A stretch of 64,000 nucleotides of DNA from Paenibacillus sp. SYP-B4298 (GCF_027627475.1 NZ_CP115484.1:2588001-2652000); one strand, 5' to 3'; positions 45,664-54,416 are shown, counted from the first letter of the stretch. Made by a program: numbers and translations. The notes: generated from the sequence alone by a model not told the origin.

Positions 45664-45690
45664 ATTATAGCACAACTTGTAAAGTCAAGC
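45664..45690 (-). promoter_or_regulatory. Possible promoter of the hepS operon
   Basis: Perfect TATAAT (45669-45664) on the minus strand about 55 bases before hepS. TTGACT (45688-45683) is near but only 13 bases away, so the -35 assignment is unsure. Confidence 0.35.
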
Positions 45691-45757
45691 ATATGTTCTG
45701 ACCAAAGTGAACGCCCGCGGCACGGCTGCAGAAGCCGACTCCAGCAATAAAGTGAAC

Positions 45758-46336
45758 TCAACGTGTACTGGCGCCGAAGCGCTCCCGCCATAGCGGTGTG
45801 TAGACGAGCCTGAGTCTTTCTTGCCAATGAGGCAGCAGCAGATCATCTGCAGTGGGAGCAGATACCCAGCTCGCCACCTGCGGGTCGGTGCGCCTCACAT
45901 CCGATGCCAGCAGCAGCGCCCAGCGAATCTCCTGCTGTGCATCGTCTGCCGCAGCGATGCCCGCTTCCTTCTGCCGCTCCAGCACCCGAACGAGCAGCCG
46001 CTCTACATTGTCCAGATGCACGAAGCTCACTCGAAGCAGCTCCAGCAGATCCTGATTCAAACTTCTCGCCGTCGCATCCTTGGCAGCCGCCAGATCGATC
46101 GACAGCACGCCGCTGCTCCACCGCACACGCTTGATGTGCTGGCTAAGCTCCAGACCCCCCAGCACATCGACTACATTGCTCGAGGCGAGCAGGCGGGGCT
46201 GTTCCTGGCGGAACACCGCTAGCGGCTGATGCTGCTTGCCAGCAACGGGGCCCGCTAGCGGCAGCAGGGCGAGCAGAAGCGAAGCTGCTGCCGCTAGCCC
46301 TGCGCCAAGAGCAATTCGCTTCCAGGCACTCCTCAT
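45758..46336 (-). CDS. Secreted or membrane-anchored protein of unknown function, 192 aa
   Basis: Not recognised. Residues 1-33 form a signal sequence or anchor (RIALGAGLAAAASLLLALLPLAGPVAG). The rest is soluble with a helical middle (SLNQDLLELLRVSFVHLDNVERLLVRVLERQ) and a Trp/Arg-rich end (LPHWQERLRLVYTPLWRERFG). TGGAGGGAAACGG precedes the ATG. It lies between mtrB and hepS, where B. subtilis has no gene, and the mtrB terminator isolates it. Confidence 0.65.
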   Translation of the reverse strand: MRSAWKRIALGAGLAAAASLLLALLPLAGPVAGKQHQPLAVFRQEQPRLLASSNVVDVLGGLELSQHIKRVRWSSGVLSIDLAAAKDATARSLNQDLLELLRVSFVHLDNVERLLVRVLERQKEAGIAAADDAQQEIRWALLLASDVRRTDPQVASWVSAPTADDLLLPHWQERLRLVYTPLWRERFGASTR

Positions 46337-46398
46337 CCGTTTCCCTCCAGTATAGGTTAAATGACCGTGATATAATCATGCTCCTATACTGTATTGTA

Positions 46399-46427
46399 CA
46401 AAAAAAATGAGCAGGCTATGCCTGCTC
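46399..46427 (-). terminator. Intrinsic terminator of mtrB
   Basis: GAGCAGGC-TAT-style loop-GCCTGCTC followed by ATTTTTTTT on the minus strand; the stem starts at the mtrB stop codon. Confidence 0.9.
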
Positions 46428-46647
46428 AATCGTCTGATTCAACGGTTCCGTATTTGGTTAGAACCGTAGCCTTGCCCCGAATCTTGATTGCGGAAGTGTG
46501 GTCCGTAAATTGAGCAATAAGTATTTCACCGCGATCCAGCTTTTCAGTGTGGTGGAACTTGGTGTTCTGTCCCCTCGTTAAGCCGATGACATGCACACCC
46601 TGCTCATGAGCCTTGATTACAATATATTCACCATTAGTCGGCTCCAT
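46426..46647 (-). CDS. mtrB: trp RNA-binding attenuation protein TRAP
   Basis: A 73-residue protein nearly colinear with B. subtilis [43 protein letters not shown] and [13 protein letters not shown]. The RNA-binding residues equal to Lys37, Lys56 and Arg58 are Lys36, Lys55 and Arg57. TRAP forms an 11-subunit ring that binds tryptophan and then 11 G/UAG triplets in trp mRNA. ATG at 46647 follows AAGGAGG by 7 bases. The folE (mtrA) gene that accompanies it in B. subtilis is absent. Confidence 0.94.
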   Translation of the reverse strand: MEPTNGEYIVIKAHEQGVHVIGLTRGQNTKFHHTEKLDRGEILIAQFTDHTSAIKIRGKATVLTKYGTVESDD

Positions 46648-46764
46648 CTCCACGCCTCCTTCATTCAACCCGTTCATCAGCCCATCATAGGGCTGTCCAT
46701 CAAGCAAAACTGCTTCCCCGAACACATGCGCCCATCAGGAAAGCAGTCGATTCAATACTATGTA

Positions 46765-46841
46765 TGGTCGGAGTAACAGGATTTGAACCTGCGACCTCAC
46801 CCACCCCAAGGGTGCGCGCTACCAGGCTGCGCCATACCCCG
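46765..46841 (-). tRNA. tRNA-Pro (anticodon GGG)
   Basis: Minus-strand cloverleaf: acceptor arm CGGGGTA/TACTCCG, D arm GGCGCAGCCTGGTAGCGC, anticodon stem CACCC/GGGTG with loop TTGGGGT (anticodon GGG), T arm with GGTTCAAATCC, and an encoded CCA end. Isolated gene, 77 bases. Confidence 0.95.
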
Positions 46842-46998
46842 ATGATACTCTATACTGCCCTATGTATTCCATTCGTTTAACGTGGGGTTTCCCGCTAAGT
46901 TACACGGTTTTTCCAGTTTGCTGCTCGGTATGTCTCGTATTATAACACGAGGCGTGCACCCGTGCAATATCTAGGCGGCGACCCTTGTCCACCACAAC

Positions 46999-47031
46999 AA
47001 AAAACGCCCGAAGCCATGTTCGGACGTTAGT
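46999..47031 (-). terminator. Intrinsic terminator of hbs
   Basis: AACGTCCGAA and TTCGGGCGTT form a stem followed by TTTTTGTTG on the minus strand, just after the hbs stop. Confidence 0.85.
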
Positions 47032-47036
47032 GTTCA

Positions 47037-47312
47037 CTAGTTGGATACGATGTCCTTCAGCGACTTGCCTGGTCTGAATGCGGGCATCTTGCTGGCAGCA
47101 ATCTCGATTTCTTCGCCGGTTTGCGGATTGCGGCCCTTGCGTGCAGCGCGCTCGCGAACTTCGAAGTTTCCAAAGCCAACCAATTGAACTTTGTCGCCGT
47201 TTTGTAGCGCTTCAGAGATTGCATCAAACACAGCATCAACCGCTTTGGTCGCGTCCTTTTTGGACAGCTCTGTAGACTCGGCTACTTTAGAGATCAGATC
47301 GGTTTTGTTCAT
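47037..47312 (-). CDS. hbs: HU-family nucleoid protein
   Basis: A 90-residue DNA-bending protein with the full HU pattern: [63 protein letters not shown] at 47312 has GGGAGGTG upstream. In B. subtilis hbs also lies between spoIVA and mtrB; here a sugar transporter is inserted before it. Confidence 0.97.
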   Translation of the reverse strand: MNKTDLISKVAESTELSKKDATKAVDAVFDAISEALQNGDKVQLVGFGNFEVRERAARKGRNPQTGEEIEIAASKMPAFRPGKSLKDIVSN

Positions 47313-47402
47313 ATCATTCACCTCCCTTGACGGTGTCTATTGCCTTATTATCATTCTGTTTTACCCAAACGCCTGAAATTATACCTCAGAGCGAACAAAT
47401 TT

Positions 47403-47431
47403 ATAGTAATACAGCCGAATATGAATTTCAA
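47403..47431 (-). promoter_or_regulatory. Candidate promoter of hbs
   Basis: TTGAAA (47431-47426), 17 bases, TACTAT (47408-47403). A second -10-like TATAAT lies at 47383-47378. The leader is A/T-rich, fitting a highly expressed gene. Confidence 0.45.
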
Positions 47432-47467
47432 GTAGATTAATTTTTTTAAATGAAGATGCCCGTGCTT

Positions 47468-48454
47468 TTACTGCCGTTTGCGACTCAGATGGACGTAGGT
47501 AACCGCCAAGGCGAGCACCAGCACAGAGCCCTTAATAATATCATTGACATAGTATTGGAATTTCATCATCGTCATTCCGTTTACGAGAACGCCAATAAGC
47601 ACCGCGCCGAAAAAGGTACCGATCACATTCGGCTTGGCCGCGCCAAACACCGAATAACCGACAAATACCGCCGCTACCGCTTCCATCAGATACGGAGCGC
47701 CCGCATCGATCTGACCGGTTCCAATCCGCGATGCCAGCAATATACCACCGATCGCCGCGAACACCCCGGATACCACATAGGCTGCTACCCGCACACGCTT
47801 GACGCGCACGCCAGACAGTCTCGCCGCCTCCTCATTGCTCCCGATAAAGTGCATCTGTCTGCCCCAGCGGGTATACTTGAAGAAGAGGTGCACCAAAATA
47901 ACGGTTAATACCATCAAGATGACCGGCACGGGGATACCGAGCCATTTGCCCTGTCCCAGCCACAGGAACGACTCCGTAAACTTGCCGGGCGCTGTAGTTC
48001 CGTCTGTCATCTGCATGTTGTTGTAGATGGTATACCCCTTCGAGAACGTCCGGTGCACACCGGAGATAATGTACATGACAGCCAGAGTCGCCAACAGATC
48101 GGGAATGCGCACCTTAACGATCAGGAAGGAATTGAGCAAGCCGATCAAGGCGCCGATCGCGATCGGAACCACAATGACGATCCATAGCGGCTGGTCATAC
48201 CACACCATTAACGCCGCTGCCATAATCGTGCTGATCGATACCGTCGAGCCGACAGATAGATCGAACCCTCCCACAGTCAAGGAGAACGTCACACCGATGG
48301 CTACAAAGGTAACGATTGAGATCGAACGCAATATATCCGTCAGATTGCCATAGGTAAAAAAGTTCTCATTCCATAGCGACAGGAACACGATGACGAACCC
48401 GATCACAAGCAACGCCCCGTATTTAAATAAAAACTCCAACACCCTTGATTTCAT
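47468..48454 (-). CDS. Sugar ABC transporter permease (RbsC-type)
   Basis: A 328-residue membrane protein with about nine to ten helices of the branched-chain/ribose permease family. Recognised by GVTFSLTVGGFDLSVGS, IPIAIGALIGLLNSFLIVKVRIPDLLATLAVM and GRQMHFIGSNEEAARLSGVRVKRVRV (the coupling loop). Start overlaps the ATPase stop by 4 bases. Together with the next two genes it forms a CUT2-type importer; the sugar is unknown. Confidence 0.92.
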   Translation of the reverse strand: MKSRVLEFLFKYGALLVIGFVIVFLSLWNENFFTYGNLTDILRSISIVTFVAIGVTFSLTVGGFDLSVGSTVSISTIMAAALMVWYDQPLWIVIVVPIAIGALIGLLNSFLIVKVRIPDLLATLAVMYIISGVHRTFSKGYTIYNNMQMTDGTTAPGKFTESFLWLGQGKWLGIPVPVILMVLTVILVHLFFKYTRWGRQMHFIGSNEEAARLSGVRVKRVRVAAYVVSGVFAAIGGILLASRIGTGQIDAGAPYLMEAVAAVFVGYSVFGAAKPNVIGTFFGAVLIGVLVNGMTMMKFQYYVNDIIKGSVLVLALAVTYVHLSRKRQ

Positions 48455-49959
48455 CGTATCTCCCCTCCGCCGCTGGCATAATACAATAGCTGTTCCTGTG
48501 TCGCCTCACCGCGGGCAAATTCCTTCACAAATCTGCCATCGCACATCACGATGATCCGGTCGGCAATCCCGATGGCTTCGGCAAATTCGCATGTGAAATA
48601 CAGAATCGCCTTGCCTTGGCCAGCCAACTCGCCAATGATGCGAAATATGTCTGTTTTCGCGCCGATGTCGACCCCTTTAGTCGGCTCATCAAACAGATAG
48701 ACATCCGCACTCGTCTTCAGCCATTTCCCGATCGATACCTTCTGCTGGTTGCCTCCACTAAGCATCATCGTGGGCAGATGAGGAGAGGCCGTCTTAATCC
48801 CGAGCCTGGCAATCGCATCATCTGCTAGCTCCGATTCGGAAGCTCCCTTGATGAAGCCAGCGCGCGAGAGCAGGCGCAGCACTGGCAGACTGAGATTGCG
48901 CTGAACCGACTCCTCGACAAGAATGCCCTGCTTGCGCCGCTCCTCCGGCACAAGCACGATGCCCCCGCCGATGGCATCGGCAGGCTCAGTCAGCTTGACC
49001 CGACGCGCGGCGACCTCGACAGCACCGCTATCCAGCTTATCTGCTCCGAAGAGCAGCCGCGACAGCTCCGTCTTTCCAGCTCCGACCAGACCGACCACCG
49101 CGACGATCTCGCCGCGCCGCACTTCGAGCGATACCCCGCGTACATGATGACCGCGCCGCACATCCCGCACTCGCAGCGCTACCTCGCCAATAACGGCCTC
49201 CTGCTTGATGTATTCCTCCTCCAGCGTCTTGCCGAGCATCGCCCGAATGACCTGATCCATATCCGTCTGCGACGTCTCGACGCTATACACCTTCTGTCCG
49301 TCACGCATGACCGTAATCCGGTCGCATTGCTCGAACACCTCAGGCAGACGATGCGAAATAAACACCGAGCCGATGCCCTCTGCCTTTAGCTGCCCCATGA
49401 CGCGGAACAACCGCTCAGCCTCCTCGAAGCTGAGCGGTGCCGTCGGCTCATCAAAGATAACAAAGCGGGCCTGCTCGGTGAGCAGCCGTGCAATCAGCAC
49501 GAGCTGCTTCTCAGCGAGCGACAGCTCGTCCACGGACTTGCGTACCGGGATGTGCGCATCCAGCCGCTGCAGCACCGCCTCCGCCTGCTTGTACAGCGTT
49601 CCCCAACGTATGAGACCCGGCCCGCCAGATGCCAACTGATCCATCATAATATTCTCAGCGACGGACAATCCCGGTACAAGCGCTGTATCTACCTCCTGAT
49701 AGATGCAGTGAATACCGAGCCGCTTGGCATCCAGCGGGGACTGGACGCGCTCCGGCTTGCCATCGATGATGATCTGTCCGGAATCGGCGGTATAGGCGCC
49801 TGATAATATTTTCATCAGCGTGCTCTTCCCCGCTCCGTTCGCTCCGAGCAGCGCATGAATTTCACCGCCGCGTATATCGAAATGAACCCCTCTAAGGGCA
49901 GGAACACCGGCAAAAGATTTGCCGATGTTGTCCATTTGAAGATGGCCGATCGCTTTCAT
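48451..49959 (-). CDS. Sugar ABC transporter ATP-binding protein (RbsA/MglA-type)
   Basis: A 502-residue tandem ATPase. First nucleotide-binding domain: GANGAGKSTLMKILSG, signature DELSLAEKQLVLIARLL, Walker B FVIFDEPTAPL. Second domain: VGLVGAGKTELSRLLFG, signature LSGGNQQKVSIGKWL, Walker B VYLFDEPTKGVD. Two fused domains mark the CUT2 class. ATG at 49959 has a G-rich ribosome site 6 bases upstream. Confidence 0.94.
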   Translation of the reverse strand: MKAIGHLQMDNIGKSFAGVPALRGVHFDIRGGEIHALLGANGAGKSTLMKILSGAYTADSGQIIIDGKPERVQSPLDAKRLGIHCIYQEVDTALVPGLSVAENIMMDQLASGGPGLIRWGTLYKQAEAVLQRLDAHIPVRKSVDELSLAEKQLVLIARLLTEQARFVIFDEPTAPLSFEEAERLFRVMGQLKAEGIGSVFISHRLPEVFEQCDRITVMRDGQKVYSVETSQTDMDQVIRAMLGKTLEEEYIKQEAVIGEVALRVRDVRRGHHVRGVSLEVRRGEIVAVVGLVGAGKTELSRLLFGADKLDSGAVEVAARRVKLTEPADAIGGGIVLVPEERRKQGILVEESVQRNLSLPVLRLLSRAGFIKGASESELADDAIARLGIKTASPHLPTMMLSGGNQQKVSIGKWLKTSADVYLFDEPTKGVDIGAKTDIFRIIGELAGQGKAILYFTCEFAEAIGIADRIIVMCDGRFVKEFARGEATQEQLLYYASGGGEIR

Positions 49960-49984
49960 CGCCCAGCCCCCTAACTGTTTAATT

Positions 49985-51112
49985 TTATTGCGCTGCAACC
50001 TTCTCAAGCTCCGTCATCCACTCTGCGACGCCTTGTGTACCGTTGCCCCACTCCTTCACATACTCGCTCAGGTTCGTGGTGTTGACAACCGTAGGCGGCT
50101 GCGGCAGATCCTCACGCTTCACATACGTCGGCTCCAGCACGACCTTGTCCGCAACGGTATCGCCATGAAGCTTCTGATACAGCAGGCGAACCTGCACGCG
50201 ACCGATCTCTTTCGGGTCTACTGCTGCCGATGCAACCCAAGGTGTCGCCGGGTCTTGAATGATCTGCAGGTCTTCATCACTCATATCGATGCCGTACACT
50301 TTAATCTCGTTGCGTCCGGCAGCCTGAATCGCGCGGGAGGCGCCTTTGGCGAACTCATCCCATGCAGCCCATACCGCTGTGATGTCACCTTTGTTCGGGT
50401 ATTGCGTGAGCACTGCTTCCATCTGCTGCTGCGCATCCAACTGTGGATTGCCCGCATTGCCGAATGCAGCAATTTCCTTAATCTCAGGGTATTTCTCCTG
50501 GAACGCTTTGTAAGCGACCTGGCGACGCTCCATCGGCGCGAAGCCAGCTACCCATATCTTAACAATGTTGCCTTTGCCGCCAGCATCCTGAGCCAGTTGC
50601 TCCAGCGTCACCTCTGCCATCTTCTCATCCGCCTGCGCCAGTACGGTTACGCCTGGAACGGTAATGTCCGCATCGAACGAGACAACCGGAATATTTTTTT
50701 CCACGGCTCTTTTGATGCCGGGATCAAGCGCACCAGCTTCGCCATGGTCAGTCATGATGGCATCGAAGCCCTGGTTAATTGCGGAGTCGAGATTAGCGAC
50801 CATCTTGCCCAGATCATTCTCAGATGCGAACACTTGAACTTCGCCGCCGAATTTAGCAGCTTGCTCCTTGACACCCTCAATATATTGCGCCGAGAACGTT
50901 CCGGTATTGAATTGCATGACGAGGGCAATTTTCTTCCCCTTCAGTGAAGCCAGATCCGACGTTTGCTCCCCTGAAGCCGAGTTGTTAGCGCCAGCGGCAG
51001 GCTTGTCCGCTTCCTTGGCAGGCTGATTTGCAGATTGGCTGCCGCATGCAGAGACCACCAGCATGAACGCGGCAAGCAAGAGCAACAGTGACGATTTTCC
51101 CCATTTTTTCAA
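49985..51112 (-). CDS. Sugar ABC transporter substrate-binding lipoprotein
   Basis: A 375-residue protein with a lipoprotein signal: LLLLLAAFMLVVSACGS, lipidated Cys23, then a Ser/Ala/Gln-rich linker. The body is a type I periplasmic-binding fold (KKIALVMQFNTGTFSAQYIEGVKEQA, DAIMTDHGEAGALDPGIKRAVEKNIPVVSFDAD, VYGIDMSDEDLQII). The ligand should be a sugar or sugar-like molecule. First gene of the three-gene importer; 25 bases before the ATPase. Confidence 0.92.
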   Translation of the reverse strand: MKKWGKSSLLLLLAAFMLVVSACGSQSANQPAKEADKPAAGANNSASGEQTSDLASLKGKKIALVMQFNTGTFSAQYIEGVKEQAAKFGGEVQVFASENDLGKMVANLDSAINQGFDAIMTDHGEAGALDPGIKRAVEKNIPVVSFDADITVPGVTVLAQADEKMAEVTLEQLAQDAGGKGNIVKIWVAGFAPMERRQVAYKAFQEKYPEIKEIAAFGNAGNPQLDAQQQMEAVLTQYPNKGDITAVWAAWDEFAKGASRAIQAAGRNEIKVYGIDMSDEDLQIIQDPATPWVASAAVDPKEIGRVQVRLLYQKLHGDTVADKVVLEPTYVKREDLPQPPTVVNTTNLSEYVKEWGNGTQGVAEWMTELEKVAAQ

Positions 51113-51471
51113 GATCGTTTCCTCCTAATTCTCTATCTCAAATGATTTATACTCATCATATCATTTTTCCCTAGTATGTCAATCGGAATTATGTATTAAA
51201 TAGCGAAATTTGTCGCTTGAATGTCAAGCAACAAGAGCAATTATAGAAAGCCATCCAGCAAAAATCAAGACTTTTCCTAAAAAAACAGTTCAAAACCGAA
51301 TCCGAGCTTGACATGGAACGCTGAGGATTGCTCGTTGAGCATCCGATGATGATACTTTCGTCAGCTATGCATGCACAAAAGCGACCTTCCCAAGTGGACG
51401 GTCGCTTTTGTGCAACTGGTAAGGGTGTGTCTTCAAACTCCGACAGGAGCGTCTACACAGGCCATATTCCG
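51113..51471. other. 359-base gap between spoIVA and the sugar transporter
   Basis: Contains the half MITE-like copy (51422-51474), the 15-bp-arm hairpin (51372-51414) and an A/T-rich stretch at 51140-51290 that may hold the transporter promoter. No gene seen. Confidence 0.55.
51372..51414. terminator. Bidirectional-type terminator hairpin downstream of spoIVA
   Basis: TGCACAAAAGCGACC and GGTCGCTTTTGTGCA are exact 15-base reverse complements with a 13-base loop. It follows the spoIVA stop by about 60 bases. The T-run inside the arm could serve the minus strand. Confidence 0.6.
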
Positions 51472-51474
51472 TTA
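51422..51474 (-). repeat. Half copy C of the palindromic MITE-like element
   Basis: AGGGTGTGTCTTCAAAC and CTCCGACAGGAGCG match one end of copy B (AGGTTGTGTCTGCGAAC, CTCCGACGGGAGC). Weaker similarity (GGCCATATTCCGTTAC) reaches the spoIVA stop codon. The other half is missing. Confidence 0.6.
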
Positions 51475-52950
51475 CAAGATGATGGCGATCAAGCCGCCCG
51501 AGCCTTCATTAATAATGCGACCGAGCGTCTCCTGCAGCTTGTAGCGCGCATTGTCCGGCATCATCGCAATCTTGCCCTGGATGCCTTCCCTGACGATGCT
51601 GTGCAGCGATCGTCCGAATATATCCGACTCCCAGATTTTGATGGGGTCATTCTCGAAGTCCTGCATCAGATACCGCATAAGCTCCTCGCTCTGCTTCTCG
51701 GTGCCGATAATCGGCGCGAACTCGGATTCTACATCGACTCGGATCATGTGGATGGAAGGCGCAGTCGCCTTAAGCCTGACGCCAAAGCGTGAGCCTTGGC
51801 GAATGAGCTCCGGCTCGTCAAGCATCATCTCAGCCAGCGACGGCGCGGCGATCCCGTAGCCTGTCGTCTTGACCATCTCCAGCGCCTCCGAGAACCGGTC
51901 ATATTCCCGCTTGGCATGGGAGAACTCCTGCATCAGTTGCAGCAGATGATCCTTCCCGCGAATTTCTACACCTACAACCTCCATCAAAATCTGGTCATAC
52001 AGCTCATCTGGCGCATACAGATCAATCTCGGCGACCCCTTGCCCCATATTCATGCCGCTCAGCCCTGCACGTTCGATGAAGTCATATTCCATGAACTGGG
52101 CTACTACACGATCCACATCGCGCAGCCGGCGAATGTCCTTCACAGTATCGCGAACCGAGCTCTCATAGTTGCTGCGCACCCAATGCGTCTCATTGAGCAC
52201 CATCACCCAGCTTGGCAGATTGACATTGACCTCATGCACCGGAAACTCGTAGAGCACTTCACGCAGCACGGAGATAACCTCATCCTCGCCCATCGTCGCC
52301 ACGCTCATCGTCATCACCGGTATGTCATACTTCTCCTGCAGCTCGCCGCGTAGCTGCTGCGCCTCCTCACTGGAGGGCCGGGTGGAGTTGACGATCAGGA
52401 CGAATGGCTTGCCTACCTCCTTCAGCTCCTGAATAACCCGTTCCTCCGACTCGATATACGAGCTGCGCGGAATCTCGGCAATCGTACCATCGGTCGTCAC
52501 GACGACACCGAGCGTGGAATGCTCTTGAATGACCTTGCGCGTTCCGATCTCGGCCGCTTCCTGGAATGGGATGGGCTCCTCGAACCACGGCGTTGTTATC
52601 ATGCGCGGACCGTTCTCATCCTCGTAGCCTTTCGCCCCTTCGACTGCATAGCCTACACAATCGACGAGCCTGACATTGACATCCAGACCTTCCGTTACCT
52701 TAATCTGCACCGCTTGATTTGGTACAAATTTCGGCTCGGTCGTCATAATGGTTTTGCCGGCAGCGCTCTGCGGCAGCTCATCGATCGCCCTTGCGCGGTC
52801 TGATTCGCTCGCGATGTTCGGCAGCACAACCGTCTCCATAAATCGTTTAATAAAGGTTGATTTGCCTGTGCGGACCGCACCGACGACACCGAGGTAAATA
52901 TCCCCGCCCGTTCGTTCGGCAATGTCCTTGAAAATGTCCACTTTCTCCAC
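51472..52950 (-). CDS. spoIVA: Stage IV sporulation protein A (spore coat morphogenetic ATPase)
   Basis: A 492-residue protein, the same length as in B. subtilis and alike throughout (EKVDIFKDIAERTGGDIYLG; NEGSGGLIAIIL at the end). Walker A GAVRTGKST is at 24-32. SpoIVA polymerises on the outer forespore membrane with ATP hydrolysis and forms the coat base. Start taken as GTG at 52950 with GGGAGGGG 7 bases upstream. A second in-frame GTG 20 codons earlier (53010) has an equally strong TAGGAGG site. Confidence 0.96.
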   Translation of the reverse strand: MEKVDIFKDIAERTGGDIYLGVVGAVRTGKSTFIKRFMETVVLPNIASESDRARAIDELPQSAAGKTIMTTEPKFVPNQAVQIKVTEGLDVNVRLVDCVGYAVEGAKGYEDENGPRMITTPWFEEPIPFQEAAEIGTRKVIQEHSTLGVVVTTDGTIAEIPRSSYIESEERVIQELKEVGKPFVLIVNSTRPSSEEAQQLRGELQEKYDIPVMTMSVATMGEDEVISVLREVLYEFPVHEVNVNLPSWVMVLNETHWVRSNYESSVRDTVKDIRRLRDVDRVVAQFMEYDFIERAGLSGMNMGQGVAEIDLYAPDELYDQILMEVVGVEIRGKDHLLQLMQEFSHAKREYDRFSEALEMVKTTGYGIAAPSLAEMMLDEPELIRQGSRFGVRLKATAPSIHMIRVDVESEFAPIIGTEKQSEELMRYLMQDFENDPIKIWESDIFGRSLHSIVREGIQGKIAMMPDNARYKLQETLGRIINEGSGGLIAIIL

Positions 52951-53103
52951 TGAGTATCCCCTCCCAATCAAATTTCCGAGTACAAGGTGGTACATCTCCT
53001 GCTGCAACACTGGCTTATTCCTCCTACCGCCAGGGTTCGCCGCCATCCACCGGACGAAAGAGCGGGTATGCGACGCAACTCGTACAAACATTTGGACTAG
53101 TAT

Positions 53104-53133
53104 AATCATATTGCCAGCACGGCCTGTTTATGA
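53104..53133 (-). promoter_or_regulatory. Candidate SigE-type promoter of spoIVA
   Basis: TCATAAA (53133-53127) and CAATATGATT (53113-53104), separated by 13 bases, resemble the mother-cell SigE pattern expected for spoIVA. By-eye match only. Confidence 0.3.
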
Positions 53134-53218
53134 CCATTTTCCGCTGAATTGTTTGTGCCGCCCGCGCTACGTCCTTCCAAGAAATGATATATGAGAGGAG
53201 TTGGAACTCTATGACAAC

Positions 53219-53263
53219 AAAAGAGCAGCGCCGCCTCCTCCCTTGAGAATGCGTCACTGCTCA
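53219..53263 (-). terminator. Terminator after the YphF-like gene
   Basis: GAGCAGTGACGC and GGCGCTGCTC can pair across a 22-base loop, followed by TTTTGTTG on the minus strand. Confidence 0.55.
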
Positions 53264-53302
53264 TGTATCACGTCTCTGGTGTACCCGCCAAATGCACCGT
53301 TA

Positions 53303-54052
53303 TCACTGCGTGGCTGCTCCGTTCTTCTCCGCTACCGCCTGCGGGTCACCGTCTATCCAATGATAGGCAGTAGACTTGACAGGCACGAGCTCGCTGGAGG
53401 CCACGAGCAGCTCACGAAGATCATCGCCCGCCTGGGGCTCGGCCTGAGTACGCTGTACCGCCTGCATAATATCGATGCCATAATCAACAAATACAGTCCC
53501 TGACTCATTGATAATCGCAGGCAGCGTCAAGCCGGAATAGATGCTCTGGATGACAGGCTCCTTCTGTCCCAGCTTGCCATAGTCAATATAATAGAAGCCA
53601 GGATATGCCTGTGAGCCTAGCGGTAGCGAGCCTTGTTCACGCTTATAGCTATCAACCCAGCCTTGGATCTGGTTCGCCGCCTGATAGACAACAAGATCCA
53701 TCAGCTTGACGGTTGGCTCACTCTCCTCGTTCTGTATGAGAAAGTAATATTTGCCCCCCTTCTCAAAGGACACAGCGGGTAAATCGCTAATATATTGCAT
53801 GTTTTGCAGCTTGGCCAAATCAATCACAAATTTCTCGTACCGCGGCGTTTCCGGCGTGCTGTTCTTGAGTGGCAGGACACCCGTAGCCTGCTGGAACTCC
53901 TCAATGACCGCCTGCATATTGCGAACAGCTTCGCGCGTGGATGCTTTATTTTGCGCCAAATTCTCCTTAGGGTACAAACAGCCGCTCAGCAACACTGCGG
54001 ACACCGCAGCGAGAACCAGCAATGCCGGTATTCTTCTTCGAATTTCATTCAT
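53303..54052 (-). CDS. yphF: YphF-like lipoprotein of unknown function
   Basis: A 249-residue protein with a lipoprotein signal (LLVLAAVSAVLLSGCLYP, Cys25) and a soluble extracytoplasmic body: a helical stretch (TREAVRNMQAVIEEFQQATG) and two similar YF-rich halves (KGGKYYFLIQNEE and YPGFYYIDYGKLG). B. subtilis YphF is a lipoprotein of like size just upstream of spoIVA, so I assign it by size, class and position. Function unknown. Confidence 0.7.
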   Translation of the reverse strand: MNEIRRRIPALLVLAAVSAVLLSGCLYPKENLAQNKASTREAVRNMQAVIEEFQQATGVLPLKNSTPETPRYEKFVIDLAKLQNMQYISDLPAVSFEKGGKYYFLIQNEESEPTVKLMDLVVYQAANQIQGWVDSYKREQGSLPLGSQAYPGFYYIDYGKLGQKEPVIQSIYSGLTLPAIINESGTVFVDYGIDIMQAVQRTQAEPQAGDDLRELLVASSELVPVKSTAYHWIDGDPQAVAEKNGAATQ

Positions 54053-54071
54053 CCTCTATTTCCCCCCTGTG

Positions 54072-54416
54072 CTACCAGAGCGTGTCCTCCTCCGCCTGCT
54101 GAGCAAGCCTGCGGCGAACCGCCGCACGGAGCGGGTCCTCCGGTACTTCCACGGATGCCTTGCCAGTCACCTTCGCCTGGCAGGATAGGCGCAGTCCATC
54201 CTCCAGCATCGTGCCCAGCTTGAGGCGCTCCTTGTCACGCGGGGCAGACAGACCGCTCTCTGTCAACTGCTTCACCTTGCACATCAGACATCCCGCCATT
54301 CCCGAGCAGCGGCTCCTTAACGGGATGCCCGCCCGTCTGGCGGCATCAAATACCGTGGTGCCGACTGGCACCACAACCATCTTGCCCTCCGGCATAAACG
54401 TAATCTCCGCTTTCAT
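54072..54416 (-). CDS. 2Fe-2S ferredoxin, adrenodoxin-like
   Basis: A 114-residue ferredoxin with cluster ligands Cys37, Cys43, Cys46 and Cys79; the C-X5-C-X2-C spacing (RCSGMAGCLMC) matches adrenodoxin/ISC-type ferredoxins. Charged C-terminal tail (RAAVRRRLAQQAEEDTLW). Redox partner unknown. Overlaps the nucleotidyltransferase-like gene by 4 bases. Confidence 0.88.
   Translation of the reverse strand: MKAEITFMPEGKMVVVPVGTTVFDAARRAGIPLRSRCSGMAGCLMCKVKQLTESGLSAPRDKERLKLGTMLEDGLRLSCQAKVTGKASVEVPEDPLRAAVRRRLAQQAEEDTLW

Larger units (their letters stand above)
52951..53302. other. 352-base gap upstream of spoIVA
   Basis: Holds the terminator of the lipoprotein gene (53219-53263), the candidate SigE promoter and the alternative spoIVA start region. 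No separate gene seen. Confidence 0.55.
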
